Of a stretch of 64,000 nucleotides of DNA, positions 24,966 through 37,142 are shown piece by piece (position 1 is the stretch's first letter; every line of letters starts with the position of its first letter). Source of the DNA: Cornus controversa. Taxonomy: Eukaryota > Streptophyta > Magnoliopsida > Cornales > Cornaceae. The DNA is taken from contig CM048847.1 in assembly GCA_026545225.1 (NCBI GenBank), forward strand, positions 14,255,835 to 14,319,834. The letters are read 5' to 3'. The translations under genes and the position numbers were made by a program. The notes beneath the pieces are model-generated. The model saw nothing but the letters and a program-made list of their open reading frames with translations. It made no database searches and was not told the origin of the DNA.

Positions 24966-27900
24966 GGTTTTTGAATCAGAACAACTCAAACTAAACTTGT
25001 TTAAAATCCTCGATAGCTTGGGAATTGTTTCTTTTACTTGTCCAGATGGTTGAAGTTGGCATAGAGCACCATACGGTTGTGATCATTCATGGGTGCAGCA
25101 TGGAATTACTCTTTTCGATTCAGGACGTCCTGACGGTTGAATTTGGCATAAAGCAACGTATAATTCTAGGTATGGCATGATTTCACGTGGATTGGACTTT
25201 TCGAATCAGGACAAGTCAAACGAAACAAGTTCGAAACCGTTGTTGTCATTCTCTATTTTTCTGGACATCCAGATGGTCAGTTCTAGCACAAAGCGCCATA
25301 CGGTTGTCGTCATGCCTGATTATTACAAGCGATAGTTTTTTTGACTCAGAACAACTCAAACAAACATGGATGAAGATCGGATCGACATGCTCGTCGTTTC
25401 TTTGGGACGCTTTGATGGTTTCATTTAGAAAAAAGTAGCGTACGATTAGTATTATGGCACGACTTCTCTTGGAATGTGGTTTTCTAATCATAACAACTCA
25501 AATGAAACAAGTTTAAAATGGTTGGTAGCTTGCAAATTGTTTCCTTTAGATGTCCAAACGGTCGAATTTGGAACCAAGCACCATACGGTTGTGATGAAGA
25601 TCGGATTGACATGTTCGTCACTTCTTTTGGATGCTTTGATGGTCTAATTTAGAAAAAAGAAACTTACGATTCTGATTATGACACAACTTCTCAAGGAATG
25701 GGGTTTTTGAATCAGAACAACTGAAACTAAACTTGTTTAAAATCATCGATAGCTTGGGAATTGTTTCTTTTACTTGTCCAGATGGTTGAAGTTGGCATAG
25801 AGCACCATACGGTTGTGATCATTCATGAGTGCAGCAAGGAATTACTCTTTTCGATTCAGGACGTCCTCACGGTCGAATTAGGCATAAAGCAACGTATATT
25901 TCTATGTATGGCACGATTTCACGTTGATTGGACTTTTCGAATCCGGACAGGTCGAACGAAACAAGTTCAAAACCGTTGTTGTCATTCTCTATTCTTCTAG
26001 ACATCCAGATGGTCAATTCTAGCACAAAGCACCATACGGTTATGGTCATGCCTGGTTATTGCAAGGAATTGTTCTTTTCGACTCAGAACAACTCAAAAAA
26101 ACATGGATGAAGATCGGATCGACATGCTCGTCCTTTCTTTGGGACCCTTTGATGGTTTCATTTAGAAAAAAGTAGCGTACGATTAGTAGTATGGCACGAC
26201 TTCTCTTGGATTGTGGTTTTTCAATCAAAACAACTCAAATGAAACAAGTTTAAAATGGTTGTGAGCTTGCAAATTATTTCCTTTAGATGTCCAAACGGTC
26301 GAAATTGGAACAAAGCACCATACGGTTGTGATGAAGGACGGATTGACATGTTCGTCACTTCTTTTGGATGCTTTGATGGTCTAATTTGGAAAAAAGAAAC
26401 TTACGATTCTGATTACGACACGACTTCTCAAGGAATGGGGTTTTTGAATCTAAACAACTCAAACAAAACTTGTTTAAAATCATCGATAGCTTGGGAATTG
26501 TTTCTTTTACTTTTCCAGATGGTTGAAAGTGGCATAGAGCACCATACGGTTGTGATCATTCATGAGTGCAGCAAGGAATTACTATTTTTGATTCAGGACG
26601 TCCTGATGGTTGAATTTGGCATAAAGCAATGTATAATTCTAAGTATGGCACGATTTCACGTGGATTGGGACTTTTCGAATCAGGACAAGTCAAACGAAAC
26701 AAGTTCGAAACCATTGTTGTCATTCTCTATTCTTCTGGACATCCAGATGGTCAATTCTAGCATAAAGCGCCATACGGTTGTCGTCGTGCCTGATTATTGC
26801 AAGCAATTGTTCTTTACGACTCAGAACAACTCAAACAAACATGGATGAAGATCGGATCGACATGCTCGTCGTTTCTTTGGGACGCTTTGATGGTTTCATT
26901 TAGAAAAAAGCAGCGTACGATTAGTATTATGGCACGACTTCTCTTGGAATGTGGTTTTCTAATCATAACAACTCAAATGAAACAAGTTTAAAATGGTTGG
27001 TAGCTTGCAAATTGTTTCCTTTAGATGTCGAAACGGTCGAATTTGGAACACAGCACCATACGGTTGTGATGAAGATTGGATTGACAGGTTCGTCACTTCT
27101 TTTGGATGCTTTGATGGTCTAATTTGGAAAGAAGAAACTTACGATTCTGATTATGACACAACTTCTCAAGCAATGGGGTTTTTGAATCAGAACAACTGAA
27201 ACTAAACTTGTTTAAAATCATCGATAGCTTGGGAATTGTTTCTTTTACTTGTCCAGATGGTTGAAGTTGGCATAGAGCACCATACGGTTGTGATCATTCT
27301 TGGGTGCAGCATGGAATTACTCTTTTCGATTCAGGACGTCCTGACGGTTGAATTTGGCATAAAGCAACGTATAATTCTAGGTATGGCACGATTTCACGTG
27401 GATTGGACTTTTCGAATCAGGACAAGTCAAACGAAACAAGTTCAAAACCGTTGTTGTCATTCTCTATTCTTCTGGGCATCCAGATGGTCAATTCTAGCAC
27501 AAAGCGCCATACGGTTGTGGTCATGCCTGGTTATTGCAAGGAATTGTTCTTTTTGACTCAGAACAACTCAAACAAACATGGATGAAGATCGGATCGACAT
27601 GCTCGTCGTTTCTTTGGGACCCTTTGATGGTTTCATTTAGAAAAAAGTAGCGTACGATTAATATTATGGCAAGACTTCTCTTGGAATCTGGTTTTCTAAT
27701 CAAAACAACTCAAATGAAACAAGTTTAAAATGGTTGGTAGCTTACAAATTGTTTTCTTTAGATGTCCAAACGGTCGAATTTGGAACAAAGCCCCATTCGA
27801 TTGTGATGAAGATCGGATTGACATGTTCGTCACTTCTTTTGGATGCTTTGATGGTCTAATTTGGAAAAAAGAAACTTACGATTCTGATTATGGCACGACT

Positions 27901-30856
27901 TCTGAAGGAATGGGTTTTTGAATCAGAACAAATCAAACAAAACTTGTTTAAAATCCTCGATAGCTTGGGAATTGTTTCTTTTACTTGTCCATATGGTTGA
28001 AGTTGGCATAGAGCACCATACGGTTGTGATCATTCTTGGGTGCAGCATGGAATTACTCTTTTCGATTCAGGACGTCCTGACGGTTGAATTTGGCATAAAG
28101 CAACGTATAATTCTAGGTATGGCACGATTTCACGTGGATTGGACTTTTCGAATCAGGACAAGTCAAACGAAACAAGTTCGAAACCGTTGTTGTCATTCTC
28201 TATTCTTCTGGACATCCAGATGGTCAGTTCTAGCACAAAGCGCCATACGGTTGTCGTCATGCCTGATTATTACAAGCGATAGTTTTTTTGACTCAGAACA
28301 ACTCAAACAAACATGGATGAAGATCGGATCGACATGCTCGTCGTTTCTTTGGGACGCTTTGACGGTTTCATTTAGAAAAAAGTAGCGTACGATTAGTATT
28401 ATGGCACGACTTCTCTTGGAATGTGGTTTTCTAATCATAACAACTCAAATGAAACAAGTTTAAAATGGTTGGTAGCTTACAAATTATTTCCTTTAGATGT
28501 CCAAACGGTCGAATTTGGAACAAAGCACCATACGATTGTGATGAAGATCGGATTGACATGTTCGTCACTTCTTTTGGATGCTTTGATGGTCTAATTTGGA
28601 AAAAAGAAACTTACGATTCTGATTATGGCACGACTTCTCAAGGAATCGGTTTTTGAATCAGAACAACTCAAACTAAACTTGTTTAAAATCCTCGATAGCT
28701 TGGGAATTGTTTCTTTTACTTGTCCAGATGGTTGAAGTTGGCATAGAGCACCATACGGTTGTGATCATTCATGGGTGCAGCATGGAATTACTCTTTTCGA
28801 TTCAGGACGTCCTGACGGTTGAATTTGGCATAAAGCAACGTATAATTCTAGGTATGGCATGATTTCACGTGGATTGGACTTTTCGAATCAGGACAAGTCA
28901 AACGAAACAAGTTCGAAACCGTTGTTGTCATTCTCTATTTTTCTGGACATCCAGATGGTCAGTTCTAGCACAAAGCGCCATACGGTTGTCGTCATGCCTG
29001 ATTATTACAAGCGATAGTTTTTTTGACTCAGAACAACTCAAACAAACATGGATGAAGATCGGATGTACATGCTCGTCGTTTCTTTGGGACGCTTTGATGG
29101 TTTCATTTAGAAAAAAGTAGCGTACGATTAGTATTATGGCACGACTTCTCTTGGAATGTGGTTTTCTAATCATAACAACTCAAATGAAACAAGTTTAAAA
29201 TGGTTGGTAGCTTACAAATTGTTTCCTTTAGATGTCCAAACGGTCGAATTTGGAACCAAGCACCATACGGTTGTGATGAAGATCGGATTGACATGTTCGT
29301 CACTTCTTTTGGATGCTTTGATGGTCTAATTTAGAAAAAAGAAACTTACGATTCTGATTATGACACAACTTCTCAAGGAATGGGGTTTTTGAATCAGAAC
29401 AACTGAAACTAAACTTGTTTAAAATCATCGATAGCTTGGGAATTGTTTCTTTTACTTGTCCAGATGGTTGAAGTTGGCATAGAGCACCATACGGTTGTGA
29501 TCATTCATGAGTGCAGCAAGGAATTACTCTTTTCGATTCAGGACGTCCTCATGGTCGAATTAGGCATAAAGCAACGTATAATTCTATGTATGGCACGATT
29601 TCACGTTGATTGGACTTTTCGAATCCGGACAGGTCGAACGAAACAAGTTCAAAACCGTTGTTGTCATTCTCTATTCTTCTAGACATCCAGATGGTCAATT
29701 CTAGCACAAAGCACCATACGGTTATGGTCATGCCTGGTTATTGCAAGGAATTGTTCTTTTCGACTCAGAACAACTCAAAAAAACATGGATGAAGATCGGA
29801 TCGACATGCTCGTCCTTTCTTTGGGACCCTTTGATGGTTTCATTTAGAAAAAAGTAGCGTACGATTAGTAGTATGGCACGACTTCTCTTGGAATGTGGTT
29901 TTTCAATCAAAACAACTCAAATGAAACAAGTTTAAAATGGTTGTGAGCTTGCAAATTATTTCCTTTAGATGTCCAAACGGTCGAAATTGGAACAAAGCAC
30001 CATACGGTTGTGATGAAGGTCGGATTGACATGTTCGTCACTTCTTTTGGATGCTTTGATGGTCTAATTTGGAAAAAAGAAACTTACGATTCTGATTACGA
30101 CACGACTTCTCAAGGAATGGGGTTTTTGAATCTAAACAACTCAAACAAAACTTGTTTAAAATCATCGATAGCTTGGGAATTGTTTCTTTTACTTTTCCAG
30201 ATGGTTGAAGTTGGCATAGAGCACCATACGGTTGTGATCATTCATGAGTGCAGCAAGGAATTACTATTTTTGATTCAGGACGTCCTGATGGTTGAATTTG
30301 GCATAAAGCAATGTATAATTCTAAGTATGGCACGATTTCACGTGGATTGGGACTTTTCGAATCAGGACAAGTCAAACGAAACAAGTTCGAAACCATTGTT
30401 GTCATTCTCTATTCTTCTGGACATCCAGATGGTCAATTCTAGCATAAAGCGCCATACGGTTGTCGTCGTGCCTGATTATTGCAAGCAATTGTTCTTTACG
30501 ACTCAGAACAACTCAAACAAACATGGATGAAGATCGGATCGACATGCTCGTCGTTTCTTTGGGACGCTTTGATGGTTTCATTTAGAAAAAAGCAGCGTAC
30601 GATTAGTATTATGGCACGACTTCTCTTGGAATGTGGTTTTCTAATCATAACAACTCAAATGAAACAAGTTTAAAATGGTTGTGAGCTTGCTAATTGTTTC
30701 CTTTAGATGTCCAAACGGTCGAATTTGGAACAAAGCACCATACGGTTGTGATGAAGATCGGATTGACATGTTCGTCACTTCTTTTGGATGCTTTGATGGT
30801 CTAATTTGGAAAAAAGAAACTTACGATTCTGATTATGGCACGACTTCTCAAGGAAT
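24965..30856. repeat. Eight-monomer block of 5,892 bp, copy 2
   Basis: Direct tandem partner of the preceding block. It ends where 30857 reads G (AAGGAATGGG) instead of C. Private differences include TTGTTTTCTTTAG near 27760, the two-base change ATCGGATGTACATG near 29062, and CGTCCTCATGGTCG near 29546. Confidence 0.85.
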
Positions 30857-31990
30857 GGGTTTTTGAATCAGAACAACTCAAACTAAACTTGTTTGAAATC
30901 ATCGATAGCTTGGGAATTGTTTCTTTTACTTGTCCAGATGGTTGAAGTTGGCATAGAGAACCATACGGTTGTGATCGTTCATGGGTGCAGTATGGAATTA
31001 CTCTTTTTGATTCAGGAAGTCCTGACGGTTGAATTTGGCATAAAGCAACGTATAATTCTAAGTATGGCACGATTTCACATGGATTGGAATTTTCGAATCA
31101 GGACAAGTCAAACGAAACAAGTTCGAAACAGTTGTTGTCATTCTCTATTTTTCTGGACATCTAGATGGTCAATTCTAGCACAAAGCGCCATACGGTTGTC
31201 GTCATGCCTGATTATTGCAAGCAATAGTTCTTTCGACTCAGAACAACTCAAACAGACATGGATGAAGATCGGATCGACATGCTCGTCGTTTCTTTGGGAC
31301 GCTTTGATGGTTTCATTTAGAAAAAAGCAGCGTACGATTAGTATTATGGCACGACTTCTCTTGGAATGTGGTTTTCTAATCATAACAACTCAAATGAAAC
31401 AAGTTTAAAATGGTTGGTAGCTTGCAAATTGTTTCCTTTAGATGTCGAAACGGTCGAATTTGGAACAAAGCACCATACGGTTGTGATGAAGATTGGATTG
31501 ACAGGTTCGTCACTTCTTTTGGATGCTTTGATGGTCTAATTTAGAAAAAAGAAACTTACGATTCTGATTATGACACAACTTCTCAAGGAATGGGGTTTTT
31601 GAATCAGAACAACTGAAACTAAACTTGTTTAAAATCATCGATAGCTTGGGAATTGTTTCTTTTACTTGTCCAGATGGTTGAAGTTGGCATAGAGCACCAT
31701 ACGGTTGTGATCATTCATGAGTGCAGCAAGGAATTACTCTTTTCGATTCAGGACGTCCTCACGGTCGAATTAGGCATAAAGCAACGTATAATTCTATGTA
31801 TGGCACGATTTCACGTGGATTAGACTTTTCGAATCAGGACAGGTCAAACGAAACAAGTTCAAAACCGTTGTTGTCATTCTCTATTCTTCTGGACATCCAG
31901 ATGGTCAATTCTAGCACAAAGCGCCATACGGTTGTGGTCATGCCTGGTTATTGCAAGGAATTGTTCTTTTTGACTCAGAACAACTCAAAC
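29781..31990. repeat. Three-monomer block of 2,210 bp, copy 1
   Basis: It holds the monomer types beginning at 29937, 30675 and 31410 and is repeated immediately downstream at 2,210 bp. The left limit is set by A at 29780 versus C at 31990. The block overlaps the end of the 5,892-bp duplication, so the three-monomer event can be ordered relative to it. Confidence 0.8.
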
Positions 31991-32025
31991 AAACATGGAT
32001 GAAGATCGGATCGACATGCTCGTCC
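31990..32025. other. Crossover interval between the two 2,210-bp blocks
   Basis: Up to CTCAAACAAACATGG (C at 31990) this monomer follows the 34200 type. From CTCGTCCTTTC (C at 32025) it follows the 29815 type. The exchange therefore maps to about 35 bp inside subunit 5, an interval that is identical in both parents. Confidence 0.8.
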
Positions 32026-34200
32026 TTTCTTTGGGACCCTTTGATGGTTTCATTTAGAAAAAAGTAGCGTACGATTAGTAGTATGGCACGACTTCTCTTG
32101 GAATGTGGTTTTTCAATCAAAACAACTCAAATGAAACAAGTTTAAAATGGTTGTGAGCTTGCAAATTATTTCCTTTAGATGTCCAAACGGTCGAAATTGG
32201 AACAAAGCACCATACGGTTGTGATGAAGGTCGGATTGACATGTTCGTCACTTCTTTTGGATGCTTTGATGGTCTAATTTGGAAAAAAGAAACTTACGATT
32301 CTGATTACGACACGACTTCTCAAGGAATGGGGTTTTTGAATCTAAACAACTCAAACAAAACTTGTTTAAAATCATCGATAGCTTGGGAATTGTTTCTTTT
32401 ACTTTTCCAGATGGTTGAAGTTGGCATAGAGCACCATACGGTTGTGATCATTCATGAGTGCAGCAAGGAATTACTATTTTTGATTCAGGACGTCCTAATG
32501 GTTGAATTTGGCATAAAGCAATGTATAATTCTAAGTATGGCACGATTTCACGTGGATTGGGACTTTTCGAATCAGGACAAGTCAAACGAAACAAGTTCGA
32601 AACCATTGTTGTCATTCTCTATTCTTCTGGACATCCAGATGGTCAATTCTAGCATAAAGCGCCATACGGTTGTCGTCGTGCCTGATTATTGCAAGCAATT
32701 GTTCTTTACGACTCAGAACAACTCAAACAAACATGGATGAAGATCGGATCGACATGCTCGTCGTTTCTTTGGGACGCTTTGATGGTTTCATTTAGAAAAA
32801 AGCAGCGTACGATTAGTATTATGGCACGACTTCTCTTGGAATGTGGTTTTCTAATCATAACAACTCAAATGAAACAAGTTTAAAATGGTTGTGAGCTTGC
32901 TAATTGTTTCCTTTAGATGTCCAAACGGTCGAATTTGGAACAAAGCACCATACGGTTGTGATGAAGATCGGATTGACATGTTCGTCACTTCTTTTGGATG
33001 CTTTGATGGTCTAATTTGGAAAAAAGAAACTTACGATTCTGATTATGGCACGACTTCTCAAGGAATGGGTTTTTGAATCAGAACAACTCAAACTAAACTT
33101 GTTTGAAATCATCGATAGCTTGGGAATTGTTTCTTTTACTTGTCCAGATGGTTGAAGTTGGCATAGAGAACCATACGGTTGTGATCGTTCATGGGTGCAG
33201 TATGGAATTACTCTTTTTGATTCAGGAAGTCCTGACGGTTGAATTTGGCATAAAGCAACGTATAATTCTAAGTATGGCACGATTTCACATGGATTGGAAT
33301 TTTCGAATCAGGACAAGTCAAACGAAACAAGTTCGAAACAGTTGTTGTCATTCTCTATTTTTCTGGACATCTAGATGGTCAATTCTAGCACAAAGCGCCA
33401 TACGGTTGTCGTCATGCCTGATTATTGCAAGCAATAGTTCTTTCGACTCAGAACAACTCAAACAGACATGGATGAAGATCGGATCGACATGCTCGTCGTT
33501 TCTTTGGGACGCTTTGATGGTTTCATTTAGAAAAAAGCAGCGTACGATTAGTATTATGGCACGACTTCTCTTGGAATGTGGTTTTCTAATCATAACAACT
33601 CAAATGAAACAAGTTTAAAATGGTTGGTAGCTTGCAAATTGTTTCCTTTAGATGTCGAAACGGTCGAATTTGGAACAAAGCACCATACGGTTGTGATGAA
33701 GATTGGATTGACAGGTTCGTCACTTCTTTTGGATGCTTTGATGGTCTAATTTAGAAAAAAGAAACTTACGATTCTGATTATGACACAACTTCTCAAGGAA
33801 TGGGGTTTTTGAATCAGAACAACTGAAACTAAACTTGTTTAAAATCATCGATAGCTTGGGAATTGTTTCTTTTACTTGTCCAGATGGTTGAAGTTGGCAT
33901 AGAGCACCATACGGTTGTGATCATTCATGAGTGCAGCAAGGAATTACTCTTTTCGATTCAGGACGTCCTCACGGTCGAATTAGGCATAAAGCAACGTATA
34001 ATTCTATGTATGGCACGATTTCACGTGGATTAGACTTTTCGAATCAGGACAGGTCAAACGAAACAAGTTCAAAACCGTTGTTGTCATTCTCTATTCTTCT
34101 GGACATCCAGATGGTCAATTCTAGCACAAAGCGCCATACGGTTGTGGTCATGCCTGGTTATTGCAAGGAATTGTTCTTTTTGACTCAGAACAACTCAAAC
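31991..34200. repeat. Three-monomer block of 2,210 bp, copy 2
   Basis: Nearly identical to the preceding block. One visible difference is CGTCCTAATGG near 32494, where copy 1 reads CGTCCTGATGG. That same rare allele also occurs near 24393. Beyond 34235 the sequence switches to the type shared with 17946-19072. Confidence 0.8.
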
Positions 34201-35091
34201 AAACATGGATGAAGATCGGATCGACATGCTCGTCGTTTCTTTGGGACCCTTTGATGGTTTCATTTAGAAAAAAGTAGCGTACGATTAATATTATGGCAAG
34301 ACTTCTCTTGGAATGTGGTTTTCTAATCAAAACAACTCAAATGAAACAAGTTTAAAATGGTTGGTAGCTTACAAATTGTTTCCTTTAGATGTCCAAACGA
34401 TCGAATTTGGAACAAAGCACCATTCGATTGTGATGAAGATCGGATTGACATGTTCGTTACTTCTTTTGGATGCTTTGATGGTCTAATTTGGAAAAAAGAA
34501 ACTTACGATTCTGATTATGGCACGACTTCTGAAGGAATGGGTTTTTGAATCAGAACAAATCAAACAAAACTTGTTTAAAATCCTCGATAGCTTGGGAATT
34601 GTTTCTTTTACTTGTCCATATGGTTGAAGTTGGCATAGAGCACCATACGGTTGTGATCATTCTTGGGTGCAGCATGGAATTACTCTTTTCGATTCAGGAC
34701 GTCCTGACGGTTGAATTTGGCATAAAGCAACGTATAATTCTAGGTATGGCACGATTTCACGTGGATTGGACTTTTCGAATCAGGACAAGTCAAACGAAAC
34801 AAGTTCGAAACCGTTGTTGTCATTCTCTATTCTTCTGGACATCCAGATGGTCAGTTCTAGCACAAAGCGCCATACGGTTGTCGTCATGCCTGATTATTAC
34901 AAGCGATAGTTTTTTTGACTCAGAACAACTCAAACAAACATGGATGAAGATCGGATCGACATGCTCGTCGTTTCTTTGGGACGCTTTGACGGTTTCATTT
35001 AGAAAAAAGTAGCGTACGATTAGTATTATGGCACGACTTCTCTTGGAATGTGGTTTTCTAATCATAACAACTCAAATGAAACAAGTTTAAA

Positions 35092-36561
35092 ATGGTTGGT
35101 AGCTTACAAATTGTTTCCTTTAGATGTCCAAACGGTCGAATTTGGAACAAAGCACCATACGATTGTGATGAAGATCGGATTGACATGTTCGTCACTTCTT
35201 TTGGATGCTTTGATGGTCTAATTTGGAAAAAAGAAACTTACGATTCTGATTATGGCACGACTTCTCAAGGAATCGGTTTTTGAATCAGAACAACTCAAAC
35301 TAAACTTGTTTAAAATCCTCGATAGCTTGGGAATTGTTTCTTTTACTTGTCCAGATGGTTGAAGTTGGCATAGAGCACCATACGGTTGTGATCATTCATG
35401 GGTGCAGCATGGAATTACTCTTTTCGATTCAGGACGTCCTGACGGTTGAATTTGGCATAAAGCAACGTATAATTCTAGGTATGGCACGATTTCACGTGGA
35501 TTGGACTTTTCGAATCAGGACAAGTCAAACGAAACAAGTTCGAAACCGTTGTTGTCATTCTCTATTCTTCTGGACATCCAGATGGTCAGTTCTAGCACAA
35601 AGCGCCATACGGTTGTCGTCATGCCTGATTATTACAAGCGATAGTTTTTTTGACTCAGAACAACTCAAACAAACATGGATGAAGATCGGATCGACATGCT
35701 CGTCGTTTCTTTAGGACGCTTTGACGGTTTCATTTAGAAAAAAGTAGCGTACGATTAGTATTATGGCACGACTTCTCTTGGAATGTGGTTTTCTAATCAT
35801 AACAACTCAAATGAAACAAGTTTAAAATGGTTGGTAGCTTACAAATTGTTTCCTTTAGATGTCCAAACGGTCGAATTTGGAACAAAGCACCATACGATTG
35901 TGATGAAGATCGGATTGACATGTTCGTCACTTCTTTTGGATGCTTTGATGGTCTAATTTGGAAAAAAGAAACTTACGATTCTGATTATGGCACGACTTCT
36001 CAAGGAATCGGTTTTTGAATCAGAACAACTCAAACTAAACTTGTTTAAAATCCTCGATAGCTTGGGAATTGTTTCTTTTACTTGTCCAGATGGTTGAAGT
36101 TGGCATAGAGCACCATACGGTTGTGATCATTCATGGGTGCAGCATGGAATTACTCTTTTCGATTCAGGACGTCCTGACGGTTGAATTTGGCATAAAGCAA
36201 CGTATAATTCTAGGTATGGCATGATTTCACGTGAATTGGACTTTTCGAATCAGGACAAGTCAAACGAAACAAGTTCGAAACCGTTGTTGTCATTCTCTAT
36301 TTTTCTGGACATCCAGATGGTCAGTTCTAGCACAAAGCGCCATACGGTTGTCGTCATGCCTGATTATTACAAGCGATAGTTTTTTTGACTCAGAACAACT
36401 CAAACAAACATGGATGAAGATCGGATCGACATGCTCGTCGTTTCTTTGGGACGCTTTGATGGTTTCATTTAGAAAAAAGTAGCGTACGATTAGTATTATG
36501 GCACGACTTCTCTTGGAATGTGGTTTTCTAATCATAACAACTCAAATGAAACAAGTTTAAA
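35092..36561. repeat. Two adjacent near-identical 735-bp monomers
   Basis: The copies starting at 35092 and 35827 have the same first 240 bp or so and very similar remainders. They differ at GGCACGATTT versus GGCATGATTT, at GTGGATTGG versus GTGAATTGG, and at CTTTAGGACGC versus CTTTGGGACGC. This is the clearest case here of a single-monomer step duplication. Confidence 0.65.
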
Positions 36562-37142
36562 ATGGTTGGTAGCTTGCAAATTGTTTCCTTTAGATGTCCA
36601 AACGGTCGAATTTGGAACCAAGCACCATACGGTTGTGATGAAGATCGGATTGACATGTTCGTCACTTCTTTTGGATGCTTTGATGGTCTAATTTAGAAAA
36701 AAGAAACTTACGATTCTGATTATGACACAACTTCTCAAGGAATGGGGTTTTTGAATCAGAACAACTGAAACTAAACTTGTTTAAAATCATCGATAGCTTG
36801 GGAATTGTTTCTTTTACTTGTCCAGATGGTTGAAGTTGGCATAGAGCACCATACGGTTGTGATCATTCATGAGTGCAGCAAGGAATTACTCTTTTCGATT
36901 CAGGACGTCCTCACGGTCGAATTAGGCATAAAGCAACGTATATTTCTATGTATGGCACGATTTCACGTTGATTGGACTTTTCGAATCCGGACAGGTCGAA
37001 CGAAACAAGTTCAAAACCGTTGTTGTCATTCTCTATTCTTCTAGACATCCAGATGGTCAATTCTAGCACAAAGCACCATACGGTTATGGTCATGCCTGGT
37101 TATTGCAAGGAATTGTTCTTTTCGACTCAGAACAACTCAAAA

